NCBI GenBank assembly: GCA_033297075.1
Contig: MU858110.1
Location: 123,604-187,603 of the forward strand
Source: Rhypophila decipiens
Taxonomy: Eukaryota; Ascomycota; Sordariomycetes; Sordariales; Naviculisporaceae
Direction: 5' to 3'
DNA length: 64,000 nt
Shown here: in pieces, positions 36,968 to 48,854 of the stretch
Layout of the letters: every line of letters begins with the position of its first letter
How positions within the stretch are numbered: position 1 is the first letter of the stretch
Position numbers and translations under genes: made by a program
The notes under the pieces: model-generated
What the model was told of the DNA's origin: nothing
Databases searched by the model: none
The model's input: only the letters and a program-made list of their open reading frames with translations

Positions 36968-38002
36968 ATGCCTCGACATAATAGAGGGAATGGGGATGGA
37001 AGAAACAACGGCAACAACAATGGTAACAACAACGGCAACAACGGCAACAACAACAACGGCGGCAATGGCAACTACAAGGGCAACAAAAACAACAACAATA
37101 ATAACGGTAGCGACACCAGAGGCCGCCCGCACACAAGGAGTGAGACCAGAAACTCGCAAAGAAACGACAGCATGAATGAGGGGCGCAACAGGAAGGGCTT
37201 GTCTATCGGAACAGCAACCGACAACACCAAGATGGACGTCGACACCAATCTCGGCGGGCAGAAATGGAACAACAACAAAGAATATCGGGGGCAAGACGAC
37301 AGAAGAGCTAGTCTGAGGAGCAACCAGAACTATCAGGGCAATCAGAAATTCCAGGGTAATCAGAACTTTCAGGGCAACCAGGGCAGTCAGAACTTTCAGA
37401 ACAACTGGAACAACAACTTTCAAAACCAAGACAATAGACCTCCGAAGCGCGGAAACGATGGCTTCGCAATGGATAACTACCCCCCAAAACGGCGTGCCCC
37501 GGAGCCTCTTAGGACAAGATTCACAGACCGGGACATCACCAGGACGCTTAATGAAGCCAAAAGATTGCTCAGGGAATTCAAAGCGGTCGAGGCCAGGGTC
37601 AATACCTTCATCCCGCGAGACAACAGGGCACTCTGGCGCTTCATGAATATACAGAAAAAGGGGCTCAATGCGGTCAAGATGTGTTACTACCTTCATCACG
37701 CCATTCTCGACCCAGAGGGGGACTACGACATGGACAACGATACGGCCAAGATGTGCGATTGCAACAGGACGGATGCGCCCAAGATTCCGGAATGCTATCT
37801 TCTCGCCATGTTTTACCTGATATGCTCAACCAACTATGAGTCGGGGCTGTTCAACTTTAGTAGCCCCTTAACCGGCATGTGGCCAGGAAAAAAGGCCGAT
37901 GACCTTCTACCTGACACGATGATGATCGTGCCCGTAGGAGAAGAGGGCAATAAAGGAACAAAGTGGGGGGCCGATGTGAAGGCTCCCGAGGCCACCAAGT
38001 AA
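36968..38002 (+). CDS. Asn-rich low-complexity protein with unknown C-terminal domain (344 aa)
   Basis: Single exon. I prefer the ATG at 36968 (MPRHNRGNGDGRNN); an in-frame ATG at 36899 would add 23 residues. Residues about 5-50 are almost wholly Asn/Gly. Residues about 105-150 repeat a QGNQNFQ-like unit four to five times. This is prion-like composition. Residues about 175-320 are not low-complexity (DITRTLNEAKRLLREFKAVE, IPRDNRALWRFMNIQKKGL, MCYYLHHAILDPEG, CYLLAMFYLICSTNYESGLF) and look like a folded helical domain containing several cysteines. I do not recognise it. It might bind RNA or form condensates, but that is inference from composition only. Confidence 0.75.
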   Translation: MPRHNRGNGDGRNNGNNNGNNNGNNGNNNNGGNGNYKGNKNNNNNNGSDTRGRPHTRSETRNSQRNDSMNEGRNRKGLSIGTATDNTKMDVDTNLGGQKWNNNKEYRGQDDRRASLRSNQNYQGNQKFQGNQNFQGNQGSQNFQNNWNNNFQNQDNRPPKRGNDGFAMDNYPPKRRAPEPLRTRFTDRDITRTLNEAKRLLREFKAVEARVNTFIPRDNRALWRFMNIQKKGLNAVKMCYYLHHAILDPEGDYDMDNDTAKMCDCNRTDAPKIPECYLLAMFYLICSTNYESGLFNFSSPLTGMWPGKKADDLLPDTMMIVPVGEEGNKGTKWGADVKAPEATK

Positions 38003-40573
38003 TGATAGAGGGCACTGGCAACTTGCGCATCGAAAACGGAGTTAGGTAGTAGAATTTCAAAGTCTTTATCACTTTCAAGTTGCAGTCATCATGTCCGTGA
38101 ATTTGATGAGGGGTTCATATCGTGTATCTGTACACAACAATACCGAATATGGTAATCCGTAGCACATACGGTACGGAATACAAACCGTCACCGGTAACCA
38201 TACCGCGGGGAGTGAGCGTGTCACGGGACCTTTCAGCTGACCCCACTGAACCGTGCACCCCTCCGACAGCTCAGAAGGTCAGTCCTTTTTGGTATCAAGG
38301 ACTCCAGGGCATCTCAACCACTATCCGTGCAACTCTGGACACTGAACAACCCAACATGAACTTTTGCACCAAACCCGGACCGCCACCCTTCGTCGGTCCC
38401 GAAGTCCATCTCCAAGACGGGATGTTTTCATGATGTTATTTTCGCTACATGCTAAAGCGACAGATGGATATCGGTGGCTACAGTCGATGTCGCGTTCGCG
38501 GACTCTGTTCTCGAGCTCTCGGATTTCGTTCAATCTCGACCACGCGTCACCGCCTTACAAGACTCGAAAGGACATCACTATGGCCTTACGTTATCGGCAG
38601 TTACCTTAGGAAAACAGCGAAATTGCATGTCTTGAATTATAAAGCTGGAAGGAGTTCGGCGAAAACTCGCAACCTGAGAAGGTGGACACATCTAGACTAT
38701 TATTCTCCCACCTCCCGCCCATCCACCTTCGACAGCGGCCAAGTTCAACGAATCCATGCACGATCAAATCGCCCAACACCCGAATATCCAGATTCGACAC
38801 ATGATCTCAAAATATGTGTTCCTGCCAGATACCGTTCGCCTACGATCCCGCGGGTTAGGACCTGCTGATCTTTGAAAGCAGCAAATGCCCCCACCAGCGC
38901 TTACAGGCGATCGACAGCCTGGGGACGAGGCATTGATTTTCGAGAGCTTCGATATCCCGGCGGAATTGACCATTATGACAGTTGGAAGGGGCCCGGCGTA
39001 AAGTCAGTGCTCTCCTCCTCGCCGTTGATTCGTCTTGGAATGGCATTCAAGGGACTGCCGTGGAGGACCAGATGAATGGTTTACAGGCATCTTATCGCCC
39101 AGGAGCGGACGAAGATTCTTTACCCAAGACTGTACAGCAGGGAATTGGGACCTATCAACTAGTCGGCGGCACGGGCACCTGACTAACACAGATTCCCTTG
39201 AGGGGCTGGTCTGATCTAACAACTGACTGGTTCCTGAATCGGTCCCGGCAGCTGAGATGTAGGTGGGTTGAATTGGCATGGACTCGTAAATCTCGTCGTA
39301 TATAGTGGTCGCGCATTCTGGTGATCAAGTTGTTCTGCAAGTGCCAGAGCCATGGGCTCAGCATCCCGCACTCAAGCGGGACTGGGGGTTTTGGGAGGCA
39401 GGTTCTCACAGGCGGGGATCGGGCCTGATACTTGCTCTTCCACGTGCTGTCAACGGCGGTTCGACCTAGATGAATATGGCCGGGGAATTGCTTGGAAGCA
39501 CAAGGCTGGACACCGGCACCATAATCCGGTGTCAACCGGCAGGGAAAGCATCTCGGAGCCAGTGAAGCAAGTGCACAGCGGGGACCGGAATCAGCCCCCA
39601 AACCACCTTTTGATTTCAGGTCCTGACCAGATATCTACGGATAGCAGGAGGGTACTGATGAGATGAACTTGAGGCCGCAAGATGGACGCATTCTTGGCGG
39701 TGTGCAGTCTCCCATTTTTCGGTTTGGGGAGAGGCTATAATCATGCAACGCGACACGCCTGCAAGAAGAAGGGGATGGAATATTTTTCCTCTCTGGCCGA
39801 TGAAGGCAAACTAACCTTTAAGCTCTTCGGGCCAACCTGGTGGTGGTGGTGGTAATTGGCGATATGCACAGCATTCGCCATTGCCCGTGCAGAGAGGGTG
39901 CTGCCGTTTACCTTCCTTTGCTTCCCCACCACAGACAGAGAAGTCCAAAAAGACGACCTGAGCCTCCCGTTCAGTATTGCGACCGAAGATCTCCCAGGTC
40001 GGCATTTGGCTTCAGGACAACGCCTTGTTTTCAGGGTTTTCTTTTCGCGACTCGCAACATTCAGCAAATCCCCAATTGGCTTGTGGGGTTTTCTCTGCTG
40101 TAACCATCTCACCACGACCCAGCACATCAGACCCTGGGTTTTTTCCTGAGCTTGTCGATGCCGCATCGACAGTTGCTCTTATCTGCGGGGAAGAAAAGCC
40201 CATCACCAGACCTTTTTGGCCCTCAGCTTTCCAGTCAAACTAACATCATCATTCAAATACGGGACTTGCATCACAGCGGTTCATTTTTGGGGACGGGAAA
40301 TTTGCAAGTTATCCTCGCTTTGTTGCAGTGACTGGAGTGAGTGGTCCTGGAAGCTGGGGTGTGGTTGTGTTAGATCGCTCACTGCAGTCACTGGTGGCGG
40401 ACAATTTGCGCCCTGGAGGCTGCTGGAGTGCTGGAGCCTCTGGAGAGGGCCAAGGTCACAGGCTCACAGCACGCGTCTAGCGGCTGAAGCGTGTGGCGGG
40501 CGATCCCTGTCTTTCGGCTAAGGTTCCGCCTTGACCACTAAAAGCAAAGTCGAATCTTGCAGTGTGCGCCGCC
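38003..40573. other. Long intergenic region, 2.6 kb
   Basis: 3' flank of the Asn-rich gene and promoter/leader of the kinase gene. ORFs of up to 148 codons exist on both strands but overlap and show no splice context or recognisable product. Confidence 0.5.
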
Positions 40574-43500
40574 ATGGAACAACAGCCTTTATTAGCACAC
40601 CACAGTAGGACTCGACATGATGCTGGCCTGCCAAATGGCATCCACGACGACCGAGACCGCCCGCGAAGCCATCACCATCGACTCGATCATGACCTCGGCA
40701 TGACTACTTTACGCCGATCTGTTTCGCCTGCTGCTCCCGCTGCCCTTGATGTTGTGAATCGGCCCTCTGATCTACCAACTCGAGAACGAGAGCGCGAACG
40801 AGACCGTGACCGTGACCGAGGTCGAGAGGGTCACCACTCCCAGAAGCCTCGTCGCGGTCGATCTGTTGAGCCACCCGAGCCTGATATTCATCATCGCCGT
40901 TATCCTCGAGAGCGTACACCTCCGCGGCACGAGCGTTCCTCCCGTTCCTCCCATCGCTCGCCCCACGGTCGTCGGGACCGATCTCGTGAACGAGCCCCTA
41001 ATAGAGTTCGTAACCAGTCGCCTCAAGACCCACGCCACCTGGCTCCAGGCTCTGGTTCTGCTGCAGCAAAGTCCCGAGAAGACCTTTTCCCAGACCGCGT
41101 CCATCCCAGCACCAGCAGCCATTCTCAACGCCGTGCATCACCCTCATTGCTGGCCAACAAGAGACCCCGTAGCCCGAGTCCGTTGCGTGGAGGGCCCGAG
41201 TCAAAAAAGTCCCGAAGGGACCGTAGTCCTGCAAGACCAAGCAAGGCCGCAGCAAAATCTTCGCACCCACGAGGCTCAAATCGACCACCATCTCCTAGCT
41301 ATCGGCATCGCTCTCGCTCTCGCTCTCCTGCTGGCCGTCGTGATCGACGCTCCAAGCCCAAAAAACGACCACGTACCAAATCACCCGGTCCCTCAAGTCG
41401 TAGACGGTCTCGATCTCCTCACCCTCCTGCTGCTGACTATCTTCGTGCCGAAGGAGGAGCACGCCGAAGGAGTCCATCTCCTGGGCCGCGAGATTGGCCG
41501 GCTTTACCTGGCCGCCGTAACAGGTCCAGATCACGTCCGGGGAGTCCGGCCCAGTGGGATAGTCGGCAACCAGTTCCTTCTGACACGCCATCTCACCGCC
41601 CACCAACCCGGGATCAAGACTCTCGTCCCCGACGCAGTCCAGGACCTCCTCCGGGCTCCCCGCGAGACAGGCGCCGCCCCCGATCGAGCAGGAAGAAAAG
41701 AGGTCGCGAAGAGCGACGGAAATCGTTTGATCCTGCCTCTGGGGCTAATAGTATCGAGGTAAATATGGGAGCTAGGGGCGGTTTCCGAGGAGGTTTCAAC
41801 CCTCCAGTCCAGCCAGCCTATGCTGGAAACCGAAGTTATTCTCAGTCCTCGGGGCACGGTACCCCTAATTCATCATACCATGGCTCTCATCATGGTTCCC
41901 CTCCAGGTCAATCTCCCTACGGGGGGAGTGGCCGTGGATGGAATAGCCAGCAATTTTCCCCTCAAGGGTTAGTACAAGCCCGTTCCAGCGTTCGATGTCT
42001 GGTTGCTAATGATTGCACTAGCCAATACACACCGCCGTACCCTCATGGAAATTACGGGCCACCGACCGCCCCTCAAAGTCACTTCCACCCAAATCAGGGG
42101 CACCACTCCCCAACCTATCCCCCAAGCGGTCCCTCATCTCAATACCCTACCGGACCCTACCGTGGAGGGCGCGGGTCCAACAGTTTTCGCGGTGGCTCGT
42201 TTGGGCCCGGCAGGGGTGGGCATCGGGGCGGCTTCAAGAGCACGCAATGGAATGCCAATCCGCAGACTACCAGCGGCCGAAACTCGTCGGCCTCAGGAGA
42301 GGAAGCGGAGCTCCATGCTGGTCCCAAAGACCCATCCCCCAAGAGCACTACCGCCCAGCCTCCGGCTTCAGAGGATGTCCCGATGGCGGATAGCAGCGAG
42401 AATCCATTTAGACCCAGCAAAGACTTGCAGGTTGAGGATACCGGAAACCTTGATAAGAAAACGGAGGAGGAAATGCCGCCGCCGCCAAGCCGGCCAACTC
42501 CCACAGGGCCCCAATCGCAGACTCCTAACAAATTTAGTTTCAGCATGAAGAACGCGTCCAAACCAGTTGTCGCCGCACCACGGCCGGAAATTTCATCAAA
42601 ATTCAATGCAGCTCCGCCGCCACGGCCACGCGAACCGCAACAGAAACCGGCCCCGAAGCCAGTGCAGCAACCTGTTCCCGAAAGACCAGCTGCTCCGAGA
42701 AGTGACCGTGATCCTCGAGGCGGATTGCCCAAAAACGTGCCGACAGAACCCGCTTCGGCACGGGCTGCTCGACCACCGGATCGCAGACAGACTGACCACA
42801 ACAGACCGGTCGAGTCTGCGCCCCGAACGAGAAAAGTGAAGAAAATCATGAAGAGGCTCAAAGAGAGACCCGTGCTCCCCCCGGACATGGCGACGAGTAA
42901 ATCGGTCTACTTTCGCAAACCTGGCAACGAATCGGTCATCGGCTCGGGGACATACGGCAAGGTCTTCAAGGGGGTCAACGTTTATACACGGAATCTGGTG
43001 GCCTTGAAGCGCATACGAATGGAAGGGGAGAGAGATGGCTTTCCGGTAACAGCGGTGCGGGAGATCAAACTGCTCCGCTCCCTCAGCCATCAAAATATCG
43101 TCAAGCTCCAGGAAGTCATGGTGGAGACGAACGAGTGCTTTATGGTTTTTGAATATCTATCCCACGACCTAACGGGTCTCCTTAATCACCCCAATTTCAC
43201 ACTGAACCCTTCACATAAGAAACACCTCGCCAGGCAGCTGTTTGAAGGGCTCGACTATCTTCATGCTCGGGGCGTCCTACACCGAGATATCAAGGCGGCC
43301 AACATCCTGGTCAGCAATGACGGAATACTCAAACTTGCCGATTTTGGACTCGCTCGATTTTATGCCAAGCACCATCAATTGGATTACACGAATCGCGTCA
43401 TCACTATCTGGTACCGGTCGCCAGAACTGCTGCTAGGGGAGACCCAATACGGCCCAGCCGTCGATATATGGAGTGCGGCCTGCGTGTTGGTCGAAATATT

Positions 43501-44169
43501 CTTGAAGCGGGCCATTTTCCCAGGGGATGGATCTGAGATCAACCAGTTGGAGAAAATCCACGCGGTCCTCGGGACCCCCAACAAAGTCGATTGGCCAAAT
43601 CTCGTCGAAATGCCTTGGTTTGAGCTTTTACGGCCGACATTTAAGCGGCCAAACGTTTTCGAGGAAAAGTACAAGTCGCTGCTCACCCCTGCGGCCTTTG
43701 AGCTGCTTGCTGCCATGTTTCAATACGACCCGGACAAACGCCCCAGTGCTGCTGATGTCTTGAAGCACGCCTATTTTGTTTCTGAAGAGCCACCAGCTAA
43801 ACAGGCGGTTGAGTAAGTGATTCCATTGCCCATGAAAACTGTGTGGTATGTTTGCTAACAAGTGTCGGATCCAGACTCAAAGACATTGATGGCGAATGGC
43901 ATGAATTTGAGTCCAAGGCTCTCAGGCGCGAGAACGAGAAGAAGGAGAAGGAGGCGCGTCGGGCAGCTCAGGAGGCTGCCAGCGCGGCCACCATCTCTGC
44001 GGCTCGCGAGAAGGAGCGGAAGCGCCCCAACGATGCCAAGGACACTCCGCAGCGCGAGCCTAAGAGGGCGCACATTGAGCCAGACACCACTGGCAGCGGC
44101 AGTAAGCGGGCAGAAGCACAACAAAGTCAGGGTCAGAATCAAGAACCTGGGAAGGATAGGAATGGGTGA
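40574..44169 (+). CDS. CTK1: CTD kinase catalytic subunit (CDK12/CTK1-like), 1159 aa
   Basis: Cyclin-dependent kinase expected to phosphorylate the RNA polymerase II C-terminal repeat during elongation, in CTDK-I. Exons are 40574-41967, 42022-43812 and 43875-44169. Residues 1 to about 400 are Arg/Ser/Pro-rich. Residues about 400-560 are Gly/Tyr/Gln-rich with RGG-type stretches. The kinase domain spans about 758-1050: GSGTYGKVFKG loop, ALKRI lysine, PVTAVREIKLL in the place of PSTAIRE, HRDIKAANIL, DFGLAR, and a T-loop with DYTNRVITIWYRSPELLLG. All catalytic residues are present. The last exon is charged and helical (RRENEKKEKEARRAAQEAA). The 54-nt intron at 41968-42021 has good donor (GTTAGT), branch (GCTAATG) and acceptor, but its length is a multiple of three and it has no stop, so retention would insert 18 residues. 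The ATG at 40574 is the first in frame. Confidence 0.93.
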
Positions 44170-44656
44170 TCAGGGCGTGCATACATGGTGTGGTGTTGTA
44201 TCAGATTATGGTACCACTATGATGATCATGGATATCAAGGTCCATCAAGCGTAAGATAGGAATATAAGTTGTGCGGGCTATCAAATTGGTAAGCGTTGTT
44301 GATAGCAATTGATTAAGAGCTTACCGGAGGGTACCACTCACTCACTACAGCTCTGGTTTTGGTTCTTTCCTCGTATGTGATCCGCTCAATCGTACTTGCT
44401 TCAGTCCCGAGCACTCGTTACCTATTTATGATAAGTCACTTCTATCAGCATCATAGTTTCTGAAGCCAAGCATATTTCCTTGCGTACCTCTGTCTAGGTG
44501 CGCGCCGTCTCTCTCGTTTCTCTTGGTTACGAGGTGTAGTTGGGTACGGAAGGACAATGGGCAGGTGGTAGATAGTTTGTTTACTTACCCCTGGCGAGGT
44601 CATCGGCCTCCCCGCCTGCTACCCAAATACTCTGTGTTATTATTATACGCACCCAA

Positions 44657-44680
44657 GGTAGGTAGGTAGGTAGGTAGGTA
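44657..44680. repeat. GGTA microsatellite, six copies
   Basis: Six perfect tandem GGTA units in non-coding DNA. Confidence 0.9.
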
Positions 44681-45349
44681 TTCTCTTAGCCCCTCCCGAA
44701 GCTCTTCCAAGTGGCGTTAATTGCCACTCCGTTGTTGACACAGGCCTCCCTGCTCTGATCTTTGATCCATCCATTCAAACTGAATCCTCGACAACAACAC
44801 AAACACAACAGAGATTGAGCTCAAAACCGTTGGGACGTAGGACTTACGGTGGGTGTGATGTGCTATTTACTATTCCGGGTAAAAATATACAATCAACAGA
44901 ACTAGCTTCTCTATGTAGAAAGCAAAGTAGCCCCGACTGTGTAATTTCTCACCTCGCCATTGCTCAAAGGCAGGGAGGTGAGGCAGGCCAATTTTCCTTT
45001 TTTCCTTTTCAACCTCTTTTTCAACTTCTTTTCATCTCGTATGAGGTATTTCCCGCTCGCTCCCGCCAACCATTAACATCTGTTCCTCCCAGGATACCAA
45101 CCTACCTACCCAACCATCACCCAAGGATTCCTTCCCAGTCTGTATACATGTGGTGGCAACACAAATGAAAACTGAAAACCAAAAAAAGAGAAGAAAAAGC
45201 CCTAGGTCCTATATCGCGGGGTCTCTCTCTCTCAACCCTTTACCATTACCCCCCACCCATTAGTTTCAACGCCTGCTCCTTTCAGGCCACCACGACAACA
45301 AAAAACTCCAATCTGTATTTTGCATAATTTCCGAAAAAAAAAAAACCCA

Positions 45350-45710
45350 ATTTTGCCGCCTCTCCGCCCCCTTATTCCGCCTCGAGCAGCACATCGTTAA
45401 AACCCAAGAAGTCCAATGTCTCCTCTTGCCGCCCCCCTTTTTCCGTCCTCCTTTTTCCGTCCTCCTTTTTCCGTCCTCCTTTTTCCGTCCTCCTTTTTCC
45501 GTCCTCCTTTTTCCGTCCTCCTTTTTCCGTCCTCCTTTTCCCGCCTTATGTAAATATCTCGTCAGTATACAAGTCCAATGCCGCCGCCCTTCGCCCCCTT
45601 ATCCGCCTCGTGTCGACACCTCGCTAAAATCAAGTGAGTCCAATGTCGTCACCCTTTTTTTGTTTTCTCTTTCCACCTCATGTAAGACCGCGCTAATATC
45701 AAGGAATAAT
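45350..45710. repeat. Degenerate 50-80 bp minisatellite interrupted by a 14-bp satellite
   Basis: Four diverged units can be aligned by eye at about 45353-45421, 45535-45581, 45582-45645 and 45660-45709. They share the order CGCC(C)TTAT.CCGCCTC, then a CTCGCTAAAATCAAG-like block, then GTCCAATG. The 14-bp satellite at 45437-45534 lies between the first and second. Confidence 0.6.
45437..45534. repeat. 14-bp tandem repeat, seven perfect copies
   Basis: Unit CTTTTTCCGTCCTC is repeated seven times without a mismatch, followed by a partial degenerate copy. Perfect identity implies recent expansion or homogenisation. Confidence 0.95.
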
Positions 45711-46307
45711 GTATGTACCTTCTGTTTCCAGTCTATATGCTGAACGCTTGCTGTGTTGATAAAGTCAATCAGTAAATCGCTCCAAAACTCCAAAAACTCG
45801 AATGGATGCTAGGTGACTTGAGCGGCCAAACTGCACGTCAGTCTGATCATCCCCAGCAATGGATTGGTTGGTATCCCCGACTCCTGAAAAGACCTTCGTA
45901 CGCCTGCATAAATGGATGTCGAGTTCGCCCCTTTGTTGTGTTGAAGAAGGCATGAGGCGAGATCCCGAAGTTGTCGACAAAAATAGACAATAAGCAATCA
46001 AGGATACTGGTAGGCCACGAAGAGCAGACAATGTCAACAAACACGCGGGAATGAACGAATCAAGCAAACCAACAAAACACAGCAAGGCAACAAGCAAACA
46101 GAATGTTCGGTATAATACCTTCAAAATAGACCAAGAAAGAAAAAAAGACAAAATAATAAAATCAATTGCAGAAACCACCAAGACCCCAATTCGCCCCCTT
46201 TTTGTTCCGCTGTACTCCACCGCCTGCCTGCCGCTGCCGCCGCTGCCGAAAACCCATCAAGATATAGTCTTCCTTTCCCTTAATTCAAACAGAAATAGCA
46301 AAGATAA

Positions 46308-46636
46308 TTAAACGAGTGCCGAATGCAACGTAGTGACAAAAGTGTTGTCGGATAAGAGAGATCCGAGCATGAGAGTATATGTAGGGGTTGCGAAGAGGAA
46401 AATGGTCGCAAGAAGCCAGAAAGGGGGTTGGAAAACCAGCAAGATTCCCAACAGACTTGTGACGAGACGTACCATCTCGCTGAACCGGTCCGGAGGCAGC
46501 AAAGGGCCCAAAATAAACCTTCCATACCCACGCTATGCCGTACCTCCGAGTTGAGAGTTAATGCGTTGTTGAAAAACTAACCGTGCACCAGCCAAGTATA
46601 GAAGATATCATCCAGCCTTTCCGCCATTTTTTCCAT
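46308..46636 (-). CDS. Candidate small membrane protein gene, splice not resolved
   Basis: ATG at 46636 starts MEKMAERLDDIFYTWLVH and reaches a GTTAGT donor. Farther on, an open frame ending in TAA at 46308 encodes GRFILGPLLPPDRFSEMVRL followed by two strongly hydrophobic stretches (VTSLLGILLVFQPPFWLLAT and IFLFATPTYTLMLGSLL). Together they look like a small two-helix membrane protein. Joining them with the best donor gives the wrong phase. The alternative donor GTGCAC with acceptor CATAG restores the frame but is weaker. T-rich DNA can mimic hydrophobic protein, so this remains a candidate. It lies 222 bp downstream of the NRP1-like gene on the same strand. Confidence 0.35.
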
Positions 46637-46857
46637 AGCCCAATATTATGCCTGCCGACCAAGAAAGTCCGCCCTGGGGAATCCTGTAGAAATAAAAGGA
46701 CAAGTTTTGTCTTCCCAGCCTTTACCCCTCAACCGACTGCCGCGCTCCGAGGACCCATTGACCCTGCGCCAAAGCCACTCTAAGATATAGCCACACATGA
46801 AGCCAGAGGGCACAGAGGAGGGGGGGATTCCATATTGCCAAGGACAACCACGATTAT

Positions 46858-48854
46858 TTATTGGGGTGACTTGCTCGGGGGGGCAGCACCGCCATTCTGG
46901 CGGGGATCCTGGTTGCTAACCGAGAGACTTCCGATTCCACTAGACAGGAAGGTAAATGGATCGTTTTCGTTTTGCGAGTAGAAGTTGTTCCCATGGCCTG
47001 CAGAAGCAGGGCCGTTGCCGGCGGACTGGAAAGCTGCCTCAGCGGCGCGGCTATCAAAAGGACCTGCGGAGTGAGAACCAGGGGCGGGGCCGCCAAATTG
47101 AGTATTGATAAGAGGGTAGGGATTGGCGCCGCCAGCGATTCCCGAAGGAAGGGCATACGTGCTCGGGGGTCCGCCAAAGTGCTGCCCGTAGGTTCCACCA
47201 GAGTTGAATCCGCCGGCAGCAGAAGGGAAGGGGCCGGGTCCTGGAGTTGCCCCCATTGAGGCCTGGTTCATGTTGTAGGAAGATGGGTTCTCCATGGGGG
47301 ACGCATAGCCAGCATCAGCCACGACTGCAGCGGCGGCACGACTGGCACCGCAACGGAGGCAGCAAACATTTTTAGCAAAGTTGTGATAACCGCAAACCTC
47401 GTTTCCGCACTTCCAATCCCCAGCACGGAACGGTACGACACCGGAGCCCCCCATTCTACCATGGCCGCCACCGTGGCCGTGGTGTCCCATGTGGGGAGGG
47501 GGCGGCATCATGGCAGGTGGTCCATAAGCGTAGCCATAGCCCATCTCTCCGGTAGGACCAGCGCTGACAGCTGGGAAGGAGCAACGGAAGCAAGCCGTGC
47601 GCCGCTGGAAGTTGGAGAAGCCGCAAGATGGGCAGGTCCAGTCACCCGGACGAGGCCTGTTCTTGCTGGGAGGGAACGGAGTGAGAATCTCTTGAGCTCT
47701 GTCCAAGACCCTACTGGATGAGGGAGAGACCTCAATGGCCTTTTCGTTGAGAGCACGTCCATTCATGCAGAGGCTTTCGGCAGCCTCTTCATGAGAGGAG
47801 AAAACGGCGAATCCTGTTCCAGTAGGCTTGTGCTGCTCGGGGGTCCGGAGCGTCCAGAAGGCAATAGGACGTCCGCCAAATTGTGTAAACCAGCTCTCCA
47901 GCTCAGACTGCGTAGTATCATGGGGCAAGCCAGACATATGCAGAACCTTGCTGCGCTCCGCAAGAAAATGACGAACATCAGCACGTGCATCCATTGGGCG
48001 GGTCAAGACATCCGGGTGCTCGTGAGGCGGCTGAGACTTCCTGACCAACCCGCGAAGGACGCGAGTCAGAGTTATCGCCTCGTCCATAGCACGTCGGGGA
48101 GATGCGGGAGCCAGAGCCTGAAGATGGAAGGGCAGGTTGTGTTTGATTGGAGCACTAGACTGGACCGCCTCTACCTCCAGGGCCGCGCAGATGTTGGCCA
48201 AAGATGAAGCGCCAAAGGGGAGCGACTCCGGGTGGTGGTGCTGCCATCTCTGATATTCTGTACGGAGGTCGAAGGTTCGCGAGTGTTGGAGGTACGGGGG
48301 AAGGACAACGGCCTTATCACGAGCTTCACGGGGAAGCTGGACACGGAGATCCCAAGCTTCGAGAGTAACGAAAACAAAGTCGAGATTATTGCCGGTGAGG
48401 TGTTCGGAGGCGAAGGCGTCGAATCGATTGATTGCATCCCGGAAGGAGCCAGCGTTTCGAACGTGTTCCCAAGTCAGCGTAGTCAAACTCGCTGGTAGAA
48501 GAAGAGATCTCGGTTAGCAGACGCAAAGTTGAGCGGCAAGACCAGTTCGGCAGTTGACTTACTGCAGAGGGGAGTGATGGGCGTGTTGACAGGTTTAACC
48601 AGCACATTCTCGCGATGAAGCTAAGACAGCAAAACGCAGATGGTTAGGTCAAAGGCTCCTACAGACAGAATGTTGTGTCCCTGACCATGTCTACTCACCT
48701 CTTCTAGATTGGACGAGTCCAGCAGAATCCAACCAAGCTCAATGACCTCGGCCGAATCTCTGGTCACGTAAACGCCGTGCTCATCACATGTGGTAGCAAC
48801 ATGGATGACGACGTATCGGTCAACCTTGAGCGGCGGGCTCTGCTGAGTCGCCAT
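46858..48854 (-). CDS. NRP1: NRP1-like RNA-binding protein: degenerate exonuclease fold, RRM, two RanBP2 zinc fingers (615 aa)
   Basis: Probable cytoplasmic RNA-binding protein; the yeast relative NRP1 is associated with stress granules. Exons are 48854-48699, 48620-48563 and 48491-46858, rejoining as LEELHREN and PLCTSLTTLTW. Residues about 12-190 resemble an ERI1-type DEDDh exonuclease, but the first motif that should carry two acids reads VIHVATTCDE, so catalysis is unlikely. Residues about 245-330 are an RRM (KVLHMSGLPHDTTQSELESW, then GTGFAVFSSHEEAAESL). Two RanBP2-type zinc fingers follow: about 350-380 (GDWTCPSCGFSNFQRRTACFRC) and about 425-455 (GDWKCGNEVCGYHNFAKNVC..C). The C-terminal 150 residues are Gly/Pro/Ser/Asn-rich and disordered. 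The split N-terminal exons support the start at 48854. Confidence 0.9.

Larger units (their letters stand above)
44170..46307. other. Intergenic region containing microsatellite and minisatellites
   Basis: 3' flank of the kinase gene, then pyrimidine-rich DNA with the tandem repeats listed separately. A minus-strand ORF at 45765-46220 lacks an ATG start and is probably chance in A-rich DNA. Confidence 0.5.

Noticed and set aside
36935..37699. 254-codon minus-strand hydrophobic ORF opposite the Asn-rich gene
   Set aside because: Val/Leu runs are the antisense of AAC/AAT-rich codons; no start context or splice support.
40806..41762. 318-codon ORF inside the CTDK-I kinase gene
   Set aside because: Shifted reading of the RS-rich region. 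The main frame continues into a complete kinase domain.
45765..46220. Minus-strand ORF resembling a membrane protein
   Set aside because: Begins with GTG rather than ATG, and its hydrophobic part is antisense of A-rich DNA. No splice or promoter support.
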